Origin: Hormoscilla sp. GUM202
GTDB lineage: Bacteria; Cyanobacteriota; Cyanobacteriia; Cyanobacteriales; Desertifilaceae
Length of the DNA stretch: 64,000 nt
Assembly (NCBI GenBank): GCA_005518205.2
Contig: RFFC02000008.1
Coordinates: 92,525 to 156,524 of the forward strand
Direction of reading: 5' to 3'
Shown here one piece after another: positions 1-8,660 of the stretch. A program made the position numbers and the translations under genes. The notes beneath the pieces were generated by a model. That model worked only from the letters and a program-made list of their open reading frames with translations. It searched no databases and was not told where the DNA came from. The stretch's first letter is position 1. Every line of letters starts with the position of its first letter.

Positions 1-2946
1 AGCATCAGGGATTTATCAGCAACAATCAAAGGATTGGAAGAATTTGACTTCCCTCTGAATGCCGATGACTATGCAGCCCTGAAGGCTTTCTATACCAGTA
101 CGAATGGGGATAATTGGCGGAACAATAAAGGCTGGGACATCAGCAGCGAAACTCCCCCCCCTGCTGAAGTTGTTAATAACTGGCACGGAGTGACGGTAGA
201 AGAAGGTCGGGTGACGAAAATCGAGATGAACAGGAACAACCTGAGCGGCATGCTCCCCTCGGAGTTAGGTTCCCTTAGCAACTTGCAAAAACTCCGCCTG
301 CAAAGCAACTCCCTGAGCGGTACGATCCCCTCCGAGTTAGGTTCGCTCGGCAACTTGCAGGACCTCGGCCTGTACAACAACTCCCTGAGCGGTACGCTCC
401 CCTCTTGGATCGTCTCCATCAGCGACTTGCAGTTCCTCGGCCTATCCAAGAACGACTTTCACGGTACCGTCCCCTCTGAGTATGGCGAGTTCAGCAACTT
501 GCGACAGCTCGGCCTGGCCCAGAACTCCCTGAGCGGTACGCTCCCCTCTGAGTATGGCGAACTCAGCAATTTGCAACACCTATACCTGCACGAGAACTCC
601 CTGGGCGGTACGCTTCCCTCGGAGTATGGCGAGTTCAGCAATTTGCGAAACCTCTGGTTGCACGGAAACTCCCTGAGCGGTACGCTCCCCGAGAGTATCA
701 AGGATTTGTCAGCAAACAAACGATTGGAAAACCATCCCTATGTGGAAACTCCAATTCTCGACTACGAAGTGGTTCCCGGTGAGAGCCTCGAATTTGATAT
801 CAGCGGTCACTTCTCCGACATCAACGACAACATTGCTAGTTACAGCGCCGAGGGTTTGCCAGAAGGTTTAACCATTGACTCCAGCAGTGGAGCGATCGGC
901 GGCACTCCTACTACTGAGGGCAGTTTTACCGTGACAGTAATGGCATCGGATGATGCGGGAAACGTGGTATCCGATGAATTTAACATTGACGTCCGATCGA
1001 CTCCTGAGGCAGCTTCAGATGAAGTTCTGAATGCCAATGATTATGCAGCCCTTCTGGCTCTCTATCACAGCATGAATGGAGAGAATTGGCAGACGAAGTG
1101 GGATGTCAGCAGCTCAACTCCCCCCAAGGCTTCTGTTGTCTCAGACTGGCATGGAGTAACGGTAGTAGGCGAGCGGGTGACAAAAATCGAGCTGCTCGAG
1201 AACGACCTGAGCGGTACCATCCCCTCAGAGTTAAGCAACCTCAGCAATTTGCAAGTCCTCAACCTGAACGATAACTTGGACATTTACGGTACCATCCCCT
1301 CGGAGTTAGGCTCGCTCGGCAATTTGCATGCGCTCGAACTGTCCGGCTATAGCGACGAGAACGTTAAGAACGTTGGGGACCGGAATTACTCCGACGAGAA
1401 TCACCTGAGCGGTACGATCCCCTCTGAGTTAGGCTCCCTCAGCAATTTGCAAATCCTCGATCTGTCCCACAACAAGGATATGACCGGTACCATCCCCTCA
1501 GAGTTAGGCTCCCTCAGCAATTTGCAAGTCCTCGATCTGGAGTGGAACCAAATGGGCGGTACGCTCCCCTCATTTTTAGGCTCGCTCGGCAATTTGCAAG
1601 AACTCGACATGCAGGTGAACCGCATGACCGGTACCATCCCCTCAGAGTTAGGCTCGCTCAGCAATTTGCAGGTCCTCGACCTGGAAAGGAACTACATGAG
1701 CGGTACGCTCCCCTCTGAGTTAGGCTCGCTCGGCAATTTGCAAGAGCTCTACCTGTACCGCAACTGGAAGATGAGCGGTACGCTCCCCTCTGAGTTAGGC
1801 TCGCTCGGCAATTTGCAAGTCCTAGATCTGTACCAAAACTCCCTGAGCGGTACGCTCCCCTCATTTTTAGGCTCGCTCAGCAATTTGCAAGTCCTAGAAC
1901 TGTCCGACAACAGCATGAGCGGTACGATCCCCTCAGAGTTAGGCTCCCTCGGCAATTTGCGAGTCCTCGACCTGGAGTCCAACAACAGCATGAGCGGTAC
2001 GATCCCCTCAGAGTTAGGCTCCCTCAGCAATTTGCAAGTCCTCGAACTGAACTTCAACGAATCTCTGAGCGGTACGATCCCCTCGGAGTTAGGCTCGCTC
2101 GGCAACTTGCAAGACCTCAAACTGAACAACAACGACCTGAGCGGTACGCTCCCCTCTGAGTTAGGCTCCCTCAGCAATTTGCAAGATCTCGAGCTGAACG
2201 ACAACTCCCTGAGCGGTACGATCCCCTCAGAGTTAGGCTCGCTCAGCAATTTGCAAGTCCTCGATCTGGAAGTCAACTCCCTGAGCGGTACGTTCCCCTC
2301 AGAGATAGTTTCGCTCGGCAGTTTGCAAGTCATCTCGATGGACCGAGCGCTGAGCAGTACGATCTCTAGCGATGACCATCCCTTAGAGGAGAAAGAAAAC
2401 GGGAAGTGGGGTCGGCTGAACTTAAATCGCAGCTACTGGGGGGATGGAGACTATCTCGTGATGGGCGGCTCAGGTAACGATCTGGTCGATACCGGGAAGG
2501 GAGACGATACCCTCTATGGCGGCTCTGGGGACGATCGCTTCGATAGCTGGGATGGAGACGATATCCTCCATGGCGGACCTGGGGACGATTTACTCGATGG
2601 CTGGGATGGAGACGATATCCTCTATGGCGGATCTGGGGACGATTTACTCGAGGGCGAGAAGGGAGACGATATCCTCTATGGCGGACCTGGTAACGATACC
2701 ATAAAGGCCTCAGCGGGAAACGATAAGCTTTACGGAAACGAGGGTGCGGATACTTTTGTCGTCAGGGGCAGGCATACCATCTACGACTTTGAGGATGGCA
2801 CGGACAAAATCGATCTGCTGAGCATTGGGTCTCTGGATGGTTTTGATGGCTTAGAAATTGTCAAGACGGGCAGTTCGACTTCCATCTCGGCTTCAGGCTT
2901 GAATGGGTATGCAAATTTGGCGTTGCACAATTACGGGATGATTTAA
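1..2946 (+). CDS. LRR / RTX calcium-binding repeat secreted protein, 5' partial and 3' interrupted by IS1
   Basis: The frame is already open at base 1, so the TTG at 34 is not the true start and the gene begins outside the window. The visible ~980 residues hold plant-type leucine-rich repeats with core LSGTIPSELGSLSNLQ, in two blocks. Each block is preceded by an N-cap-like segment (YAAL...NGDNW...WHGVTV) near residues 12-60 and 340-395. Between them, near residues 240-325, is a cadherin/Ig-like (He_PIG-type) domain. Near residues 815-905 come hemolysin-type nonapeptides such as GGSGDD and GGPGND, followed by a DGTDKIDLL segment typical of RTX C-termini. RTX proteins of this kind usually leave the cell by type I secretion. 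The last ~8 codons are supplied by an IS1 element. Rejoining the frame across the 8-bp duplication gives a native tail ending at the TAG at 3857-3859, about 22 codons longer. Confidence 0.85.
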   Translation, partial: SIRDLSATIKGLEEFDFPLNADDYAALKAFYTSTNGDNWRNNKGWDISSETPPPAEVVNNWHGVTVEEGRVTKIEMNRNNLSGMLPSELGSLSNLQKLRLQSNSLSGTIPSELGSLGNLQDLGLYNNSLSGTLPSWIVSISDLQFLGLSKNDFHGTVPSEYGEFSNLRQLGLAQNSLSGTLPSEYGELSNLQHLYLHENSLGGTLPSEYGEFSNLRNLWLHGNSLSGTLPESIKDLSANKRLENHPYVETPILDYEVVPGESLEFDISGHFSDINDNIASYSAEGLPEGLTIDSSSGAIGGTPTTEGSFTVTVMASDDAGNVVSDEFNIDVRSTPEAASDEVLNANDYAALLALYHSMNGENWQTKWDVSSSTPPKASVVSDWHGVTVVGERVTKIELLENDLSGTIPSELSNLSNLQVLNLNDNLDIYGTIPSELGSLGNLHALELSGYSDENVKNVGDRNYSDENHLSGTIPSELGSLSNLQILDLSHNKDMTGTIPSELGSLSNLQVLDLEWNQMGGTLPSFLGSLGNLQELDMQVNRMTGTIPSELGSLSNLQVLDLERNYMSGTLPSELGSLGNLQELYLYRNWKMSGTLPSELGSLGNLQVLDLYQNSLSGTLPSFLGSLSNLQVLELSDNSMSGTIPSELGSLGNLRVLDLESNNSMSGTIPSELGSLSNLQVLELNFNESLSGTIPSELGSLGNLQDLKLNNNDLSGTLPSELGSLSNLQDLELNDNSLSGTIPSELGSLSNLQVLDLEVNSLSGTFPSEIVSLGSLQVISMDRALSSTISSDDHPLEEKENGKWGRLNLNRSYWGDGDYLVMGGSGNDLVDTGKGDDTLYGGSGDDRFDSWDGDDILHGGPGDDLLDGWDGDDILYGGSGDDLLEGEKGDDILYGGPGNDTIKASAGNDKLYGNEGADTFVVRGRHTIYDFEDGTDKIDLLSIGSLDGFDGLEIVKTGSSTSISASGLNGYANLALHNYGMI

Positions 2947-3790
2947 ATAGGTACCGGTACAGAATTATAACGTAGATAGTGCAATAATAACTTAATTGAA
3001 AGCCTCAACATTTCTTCGGACTTTGAGTAACATAATGTTTTTCTTTTTAATCCAGCTCGATAATGTCTTAATCGACCTATTTCACATTCAACACGGGTCA
3101 TGTAGGTTTTGCTGACTATATGGTCAATATATTCAATAAACATTGGATAAACAGGCCATCCATCAGTAACGTATAAAAAGCATTGCCAACATTTTATAAT
3201 ATCCCACATAGGCTTAAAAGTTTCTGCAGAACGATCGCCTAATACCCATGTTATAATCCCTGGCTTGAAATGATTTACGACTGTCCATAGCCACTTTTTA
3301 TTCTTTTTTTTATTGACATAAGTATGCAACTCGTCAATTTCTGCAACCTCCGGAATATCGTAGTTTTCAGGGATTGACGGTAATTCTTTAGCTGCCTGTT
3401 TTACCCAATCAATTTGAGTATTATGGCTGACACCAGTTATCCTTTCAATACCTCGAAATCCATTGCCATTAACGTACATTGTCAAACAATTTTTCTTGAC
3501 ATCTTCTGAATAACCGCGCGGATAATAATGTTCGAGAAACTGGCGACGACAATCTTTACAAATTCAATTCTGTTTGCCGCGTCGGTGACCATTTTTATTG
3601 ATGTTTTCAGAACCACATCTGGGACATTTCATGTTCGACTCCTTTAGCTAATTCTTTCGCCTTACTATCCATGATAACACATATTATGACTAGGTCGAAA
3701 ACAAACATCATACTATACATAAATTCTGACTGTAAAATTGCAGATTATCATAATCTGCAATAACCCATCATCCCGAAAATGTGCAACGCC
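2919..3790 (-). mobile_element. IS1-family element, copy 1 (872 bp, defective)
   Basis: The ends are inverted repeats of GGCGTTGCACAATTACGGGATGAT type. The element is flanked by a perfect 8-bp direct repeat, GCAAATTT, at 2911-2918 and 3791-3798, as expected of IS1-family insertion. It lies inside the 3' end of the LRR/RTX gene. It has the same length as the copy at 16800-17671, which confirms both boundaries. Confidence 0.92.
2943..3632 (-). pseudogene. IS1-family transposase with internal stop codon
   Basis: The reading frame starts at the ATG at 3632 (MKCPRCGSENINKNGH, a zinc-ribbon N-terminus of InsA type) and runs to 2943. Codon 23 is TGA where the copy at 16824-17513 has TTG (Leu). The downstream 180 residues stay open and keep the IS1-type DDE transposase domain (EIDELHTYV, VLGDRSAETF, YVTDGWPVYP). 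In this copy a protein can only restart inside the gene and would lack the zinc ribbon, so it is probably inactive on its own. The intact copy in this window could act on it in trans. Other substitutions (for example MRRVECEIGRLRHYRAGLKRK compared with the intact copy) also suggest relaxed constraint. Confidence 0.85.
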
Positions 3791-3859
3791 GCAAATTTAA
3801 CTTTGCCGGGAGTTGAGCCTGGGTTGATTGATAAGAGTGATTTTGTCCAGCCCTTTTAG

Positions 3860-4294
3860 TCCTGATAAGGTTGGGTAACGTTCTCCCCGAGGTGTGGTGC
3901 GGAGTGGTGCTTGCCTCGGGGGGAATGTTAATATTAATTTTTGTCGGAGAGCACTCATCTTGTCGTGTCGGGACTGGGATGCGATAGGGGTGGGTCGTTT
4001 CTCTGGGAATGACTGTTAAGGAGGGGAACTGGGATGTATCCTGTTGGACCCTACCCCACCCTGCCTTGGTCAGGAAGGTAGGTAGGGCAACTCCAATCTT
4101 ACCATTCATAATACTATATGTAGTCTCGTAGGTCCGATATCAGAGTGCTAAGTATGTCCAAAAATCATCATAATCGGAATCTATTCGGGACGAAAGACTA
4201 AAGTATTTACTACGAACCTGGAAAGACTAAAGTATTTACTACGAACCTGGAAAGACTAAAGTATTTACTACGAACCTGGAAAGACTAATAACTG
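3860..4294. other. Intergenic region with GC hairpin and tandem repeat, no gene seen
   Basis: After the native stop of the LRR/RTX gene there is a possible hairpin, CCCCGAGG at 3885-3892 pairing with CCTCGGGG at 3914-3921, without a clear T-run. A minus-strand frame at 3768-4109 has no recognisable domain and overlaps the IS end, so I do not call it. The right part holds the 29-bp tandem repeat listed separately. Confidence 0.5.
4192..4288. repeat. 29-bp tandem repeat, 3.3 units
   Basis: Three identical head-to-tail units of 29 bp begin at 4192, 4221 and 4250, followed by 10 bases of a fourth. The core ACTACGAACCTGG is the reverse complement of the TTCGTAGT-centred 31-bp units at 49436-49795, so both arrays belong to one repeat family. 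Confidence 0.9.
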
Positions 4295-4920
4295 TCAGAT
4301 TTCGTTCTTTTTTGCTAAAGCATTCACAGCCGCAGCGGCGATCGCACTTCCTCCCCGTCGTCCATGGAGGGTGATAAAAGGAACTCCTCGGCTATTAGCT
4401 GCCAGTTCGGCTTTCGATTCGGCGGCACCCACAAACCCAACGGGAAAGCCTAAAATTAGGGCAGGTTTGGCGATTCCGGAATCCAGCAGTTCCAGTAAGT
4501 GAAAAAGTACCGTTGGTGCATTGCCAATTGCAACTACAGCACCATACAAATGGGATTTCCAGAATTCTATAGCTGCCGCCGATCGCGTATTTGGGACTTG
4601 TCGGGCCATTTCTGGCACTTCTGGATATTTGAGGGTGCAAATCACTTCATTATTCCCACTCAACCGATCGCGGATAATCCCATTTGCTACCATTTGAGAA
4701 TCACAAAGAATTGGCGCACCCTTGGTTAATGCAGCGCGTCCCGCTGCGACTGCATCGGATGAAGCAGCTAAATCTTCTATAATCTGTCATGCCGCAGGCG
4801 TGAATCAGCCTTACTGCCACGAGGGCTAAATCTTCAGATAATCCTTCTAGTTTCGCTTCCTCTCGAATCATCGCAAAGGATTTGCGGTAAATTTCATCGC
4901 CATTGCGAATAATCAATCAT
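4295..4920 (-). pseudogene. cobH: Precorrin-8X methylmutase, frameshifted
   Basis: Precorrin-8X methylmutase (CobH/CbiC) converts precorrin-8X to hydrogenobyrinate in cobalamin synthesis. The C-terminal 132 residues (4295-4693) are intact and typical: GNAPTVLFHLLEL, ALILGFPVGFVGAAESK, TLHGRRGGSAIAAAAVNA. The N-terminal part lies in another frame (4701-4916) and reads GDEIYRKSFAMIREEAKL...LIHACGMTD. Two apparent 2-nt losses break the frame, one just after the ATG at 4920 (GATTATTCGC where GATTATATTCGC is expected) and one after GMTD near 4785. Restoring both gives one complete protein of about 208 residues. The gene is divergent from cobL, with about 40 bp between starts. Two lesions of the same type could be true decay or assembly error at AT dinucleotides. 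Confidence 0.82.
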
Positions 4921-4959
4921 GGGAGAATGGAGAATGGAGAATTGGGAATTGAGATAAAG

Positions 4960-5952
4960 ATGCGCAAGTGGCTGTCAATTGTGGGCATCGGCGAAGATGG
5001 ACTGCTGGGGGTTAACCCGGTGGGGCGATCGCTGATTGACCAAGCAGAGGTCTTAGTCGGTGGAGAACGTCACTTAGCCATGCTACCAGAAGATTCACGG
5101 GAAAAACTTTTCTGGACTTCTCCTATTGCAAATTCGGTGCAGGAAATCATCCGTCGTCGCGGGCAAGCTGTCTGCGTTCTGGCCAGTGGCGATCCGATGT
5201 GCTATGGTATTGGAGTTACCCTCACCCGCCGGATCGCGATCGCCGAAATCACGATCGTACCATCTCCCTCAACCTTCAGTCTAGCCTGTAGTCGTTTGGG
5301 TTGGTCCTTAACGGATGTGGAAACCTTGAGTTTGTGCGGTCGCGACCCGGCTTTATTGAATGGGGTACTTTATCCAGGGGCGAGATTATTACTATTGAGT
5401 GCCGACGTCCGGACCCCTGCAACAGTGGCTAAACTCTTGACTTCCAAAGGATTTGGCGATAGTAAAATGGTGGTTTTAGAACGGATGGGCGGCCCCAAGG
5501 AACGATCGATCTCCGGCATTGCTTCTTCCTGGAATGCCACGGATATAGCTGATTTGAATGCGATCGCGCTTACTTGCATCCCCTGTAATCCCTTAATCCC
5601 CGCATCTCGCGTTCCCGGACTCCCCGATACTGCTTACCACCATGACGGACAGTTGACAAAACGGGAAGTTCGTGCCATGACTCTGTCGGCCCTGGCACCC
5701 TCCCCAGGACAACTTTTATGGGATGTGGGGGCGGGTTGTGGGGGTGCATCCCAATTTGGCAATGAGCCAAAATACTTCATTGTTAAACTGTCACTAATAG
5801 ACCCTTGGTCTGTCAAGGAAATGATGACGGATAAGAGAAGGGAAGGCTCGGAAGCGGTTATCTCCGTAAAATTCGTCAATTTTATCTTGACAGACCACGA
5901 GATGATGAGAATGTCAAGATTGACTCACCTTGAGAATACTCCATTGAGATAA
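4960..5952 (+). CDS. cobL: Precorrin-6Y C5,15-methyltransferase, CbiT half truncated
   Basis: CobL is a CbiE-CbiT fusion that methylates precorrin-6Y at C5 and C15 and decarboxylates it. I choose the ATG at 4960 (MRKWLSIVGIGEDG), because upstream in-frame residues are unlike the family. The CbiE tetrapyrrole-methylase half is complete (VGGERHLAMLP, VLASGDPMCYGIG, VPSPSTFSLACSRLGW, LLSADVRTPATVAKLL). The CbiT half begins normally (LSALAPSPGQLLWDVGAGCG) but departs from the family after that SAM-binding loop, at about 5748. The remaining ~68 residues are unrelated and run towards an ISKra4-family remnant. The product would lack the decarboxylating methyltransferase domain. The lost part of CbiT is not visible elsewhere in the window. 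Confidence 0.85.
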   Translation: MRKWLSIVGIGEDGLLGVNPVGRSLIDQAEVLVGGERHLAMLPEDSREKLFWTSPIANSVQEIIRRRGQAVCVLASGDPMCYGIGVTLTRRIAIAEITIVPSPSTFSLACSRLGWSLTDVETLSLCGRDPALLNGVLYPGARLLLLSADVRTPATVAKLLTSKGFGDSKMVVLERMGGPKERSISGIASSWNATDIADLNAIALTCIPCNPLIPASRVPGLPDTAYHHDGQLTKREVRAMTLSALAPSPGQLLWDVGAGCGGASQFGNEPKYFIVKLSLIDPWSVKEMMTDKRREGSEAVISVKFVNFILTDHEMMRMSRLTHLENTPLR

Positions 5953-6106
5953 GCACGCTCCGGGCCCCCTACGCTGCGAGATGCCGCAGAACTTGGGGAA
6001 CATTGGCAGCTTTCCACTGCGCTCCTGAGAGCTTCACCCGTGCCGCAACCTGCTTAATCGTTGATTCCACCTCTCCCGAACCGATTGAAATTCCCTCGGC
6101 TTGGTA

Positions 6107-7285
6107 AGTAGTCAGACAAAATTAATTACATATTTTTCTCCAAAATTTTTTATGATTGTTTCAACGGAATCAACTAAGTTTTTCCAGCAAGAATAAGCAT
6201 CGATTTCAATCCATTCGTATTTAATAAACCGCCACAAGATTTCAATCAAATTCAAATGAGGTGAATAAGTGGGGAGATGGAATATAGTAATATTGCGTTC
6301 TTTCCATTCTTCAATCTTATCTTGAATAGCATCACTAGTATGGACAGATGCTTGGTCTACTACAATTACTGTTTGCTTTTCCATTCTCGTGGGAAAAAAT
6401 GCATCGATACAAGCTATGACTACATCTGAATTAATATTTTGAGTAGATACATACGCTTCTAAATGATTGTGGCGATTCATTATTCCTAATACATTTAATC
6501 TGCGGCTACTCCGACTAGGTACTTCTATATATTCCCCAATATTTTGCCATCCATAAGGGACACAAGGGATTAAATAAAACCCACTTTCATCTAAATAATA
6601 CAAATTAATTTCCCCCAAATTGTCTAACAGTTTCAGTTGTTCAAGTTGTGCTTTTTTTTCCTCATACTCTTGAGCTGGGGGGCTGACAGCTACCCCTTTA
6701 CGCATCCGATGCCAACTCATATTCATTGTTTTCAATATTCTCTGAACAGTTTTAACACTTGTTTCAATTCCCCATTCTTCTTTGATTTTAGCCACCACTT
6801 TTTTTAATTGCCTCGGTTCTTCTTCAGTCCAGGCTTTAATTTTTTCTTTTTGTTCGAGACTAAAGGTTTGCTTACGACCTCTTCCAGACTTATTATATAG
6901 TCCGACCATTCCCTCGGAATCCCAATTTTTAATCCAATTGTAGATAGTTCTATAACTAACATCAAAGATTTCCATAAGTTCTTTAACTTTTTTATGTTCT
7001 CGATCTCGCAAAAGTAAACAATGTGCTCTTTGACGAACTTGATGATGGCGACTTTGATGATAAATTCGTAAGAGCAATTTTGCAGAAAGCTCATTTATTT
7101 CGCGCATTAAAATCCTTCTTAATTTCTCCTAATTTATCGTCATATTATGTCAAATATATCTGGCCGGGGATGAGCATGAAAACCGACTCCCCGTTAGTTT
7201 GACAAAAATCTGCTACATGTACGAGTAGCTATATCTAGTATAACAAGTTTTCTCGATTTTGTGCAATTAATTTTGTCCAACTACT
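6107..7285 (-). mobile_element. IS630-family element A (1179 bp)
   Basis: The element is bounded by TA at 6105-6106 and 7286-7287, as expected for IS630/Tc1 target duplication. Its ends are inverted repeats: AGTAGTCAGACAAAATTAAT on the left and, in reverse complement, AGTAGTTGGACAAAATTAAT on the right. It sits inside the ISKra4 remnant. The 100-bp MITEs at 14028, 29997 and 31807 have near-identical ends. Confidence 0.92.
6112..7107 (-). CDS. IS630-family transposase
   Basis: This 331-residue protein is a complete IS630-family DDE transposase. The N-terminal helix-turn-helix region (residues ~10-130) includes KELMEIFDVSYRTIYNWIKNW. The catalytic part carries YYLDESGF (first Asp), VIVVDQASVHTS (second Asp) and LPTYSPHLNLIEILWRFIKY (final Glu). 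The start is the ATG at 7107. It fills most of its element, leaving about 178 bp upstream before the inverted repeat. No frameshift is present, so it could be active and is the best candidate to move the related MITEs in this window. Confidence 0.93.
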   Translation of the reverse strand: MREINELSAKLLLRIYHQSRHHQVRQRAHCLLLRDREHKKVKELMEIFDVSYRTIYNWIKNWDSEGMVGLYNKSGRGRKQTFSLEQKEKIKAWTEEEPRQLKKVVAKIKEEWGIETSVKTVQRILKTMNMSWHRMRKGVAVSPPAQEYEEKKAQLEQLKLLDNLGEINLYYLDESGFYLIPCVPYGWQNIGEYIEVPSRSSRRLNVLGIMNRHNHLEAYVSTQNINSDVVIACIDAFFPTRMEKQTVIVVDQASVHTSDAIQDKIEEWKERNITIFHLPTYSPHLNLIEILWRFIKYEWIEIDAYSCWKNLVDSVETIIKNFGEKYVINFV

Positions 7286-7548
7286 TAATAGCCATAGTTC
7301 ACAATGCGGTGACGATGCTTAGTAACATAGGCCCTGAAGTTATCAACCCGTGGATGCTCCCAGTCGTCAAATTCTTTGAGGGCTGCATCTACCTTGCCTG
7401 ACCATAGGAGAGCTTTCACTCGTGCCAGCTTGCGGAGTTGTGCCAGCGAAATTGAAACTATCCAGTTCATAACATAAACTCCTTTTGAAAGTTTTGGGTC
7501 TTCCTCGTTCCCAGGCAGTCCCGTAAGTCTGCTTAACTCGCGGCTCAA

Positions 7549-7619
7549 GTGCCCACCCTAAGCTAAGCCCGCGATGTAATAATGCAAGTCCTATTACTTA
7601 TGCGATCGCATACATCGAC
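7549..7619. other. Short intergenic stretch downstream of hupE-like gene
   Basis: Between the ISKra4 remnant and the stop of the HupE/UreJ-like gene, I see one HIP1-like site (TGCGATCGCA) and no gene or clear terminator. Confidence 0.4.
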
Positions 7620-8660
7620 TCACCCCCAAAAGGCAACAACTCGCTGGATGCACCAGAAAGATGCCATAGTGCCGATGCCATAGGTAGGCACCCAATCCAG
7701 CCAGGGCGGGTACTGCTCTGGGCCAAAGCGTTTGAAGATTTCCATGAGGGCAACCACCGCCAGCACAAAGGCCAGTTGTCCCAACTCCACCCCGATATTG
7801 AAAAACAACAGGGCCGGGGGAATGTCCTGGGGCGGCAACCCCACCTCCGTCAAAGCTCCGGCAAAGCCAAAGCCGTGCAGCAGCCCAAAAGTGAGAGCCA
7901 CCAACCAGGGATATTGCACCGTCAGTCCCGGTTTCCCCATGCGGCTGTGGGCCAGTTCTGAAGCTAAGAACAAAATGCTGAGGGCAATGACCGCTTCCAC
8001 CGGGGCTTGGGGCACCTTGACAAAGCCCAAAGTGGCCGCCCCCAGGGTAATGCTGTGGGCGAGGGTAAAGGCGGTAATGGTCTTGACCAGCGGCCAGGAC
8101 GGCCCCACAATCAATATCAGCCCTAAAACAAACAGCAAGTGGTCGATGCCGCTGAAGATGTGGGAGACCCCAAGTTTCAGATAGGTCTGGCCGACGGCAA
8201 ACACCGTGGTTTTTTCTGGGATAACGAAGGACTCTTGCCCCATCGGCAGCATGCTGGTTTGGGAATGCCCGTCCGCCCATTCCACCCGCAAGAGCACTTC
8301 CAGAAAGTTATCCACCACTCCGGGAAAGGTCACGGTTTCTCCAGCCAATCCTGTTTCGCCGCAATTTAATGTCCAGCGACTGACACGGGAGGCGGGGGTG
8401 GCCATTAACCCTGGCACCGTCACCGCCCTACAGTGGCTGTCAAAGACCGGGCGAATAGTCATGGGACGACTCAGCCCTTCATCTCCAAAACTGAGCGCTG
8501 GTGGAGTTTTCCAGAGCACTTCCACCTGGCCTCCTGGTTGCTCTCGCAGTTCCAGGTAGGCCGTTTGAAAGCCGTGGGCCTGGGCGGGGGCGCTCTGCAT
8601 TCCCAGGGCCATGCAAACTAGGAGAACGATACAGAGCGATTTCCGCAGGATCTGGTTCAT
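7620..8660 (-). CDS. HupE/UreJ-like integral membrane protein
   Basis: This 346-residue protein has an N-terminal signal peptide (KSLCIVLLVCMALGMQSAPAQA, cleaved near AQA-HG). A ~130-residue extracytoplasmic domain follows, then about seven membrane segments. The membrane part carries the family's polar motifs: LGVSHIFSGIDHLLFVLGL, FTLAHSITL and GLLHGFGFAGAL. Their His and Asp residues may bind a metal. HupE and UreJ proteins of this family are thought to move nickel or related ions, but the exact substrate of this subfamily is not established. Its start overlaps the stop of the upstream prolyl isomerase gene by 4 bases (ATGA), so the two are translationally coupled. With the CDF transporter just upstream, a role in metal supply at the envelope is a reasonable inference. 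Confidence 0.85.
   Translation of the reverse strand: MNQILRKSLCIVLLVCMALGMQSAPAQAHGFQTAYLELREQPGGQVEVLWKTPPALSFGDEGLSRPMTIRPVFDSHCRAVTVPGLMATPASRVSRWTLNCGETGLAGETVTFPGVVDNFLEVLLRVEWADGHSQTSMLPMGQESFVIPEKTTVFAVGQTYLKLGVSHIFSGIDHLLFVLGLILIVGPSWPLVKTITAFTLAHSITLGAATLGFVKVPQAPVEAVIALSILFLASELAHSRMGKPGLTVQYPWLVALTFGLLHGFGFAGALTEVGLPPQDIPPALLFFNIGVELGQLAFVLAVVALMEIFKRFGPEQYPPWLDWVPTYGIGTMASFWCIQRVVAFWG

Larger units (their letters stand above)
5940..7548 (-). pseudogene. ISKra4-family transposase remnant split by an IS630-family element
   Basis: On the minus strand, 7548-7288 reads ...GKVDAALKEFDDWEHPRVDNFRAYVTKHRHRIVNYGY and stops at a TAA created by the insertion. At 6106 the protein resumes as YQAEGISIGSGEVESTIKQ and continues as VKLSGAQW to about 5960, where a further frame change occurs before the YLNG-like end. 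Removing 6107-7285 plus one TA rejoins NYGY and YQAEG in frame exactly. The same order of motifs (HCHRIVNY, GIPIGSGEVESVVKRIGSRLKLSGAQW in pieces, LRLRCAYLNG) is present in the fuller ISKra4 copy at 58394-59466. The N-terminal half is missing. Confidence 0.8.

Noticed and set aside
3768-4109. 113-residue minus-strand frame beside IS1 copy 1
   Set aside because: It begins inside the IS end and covers the native 3' end of the LRR/RTX gene; no domain.
7594-8280. Minus-strand 228-residue frame overlapping the HupE-like gene
   Set aside because: Out of frame with a convincing membrane protein; it has no start signal and low-complexity Gly/His-rich content.
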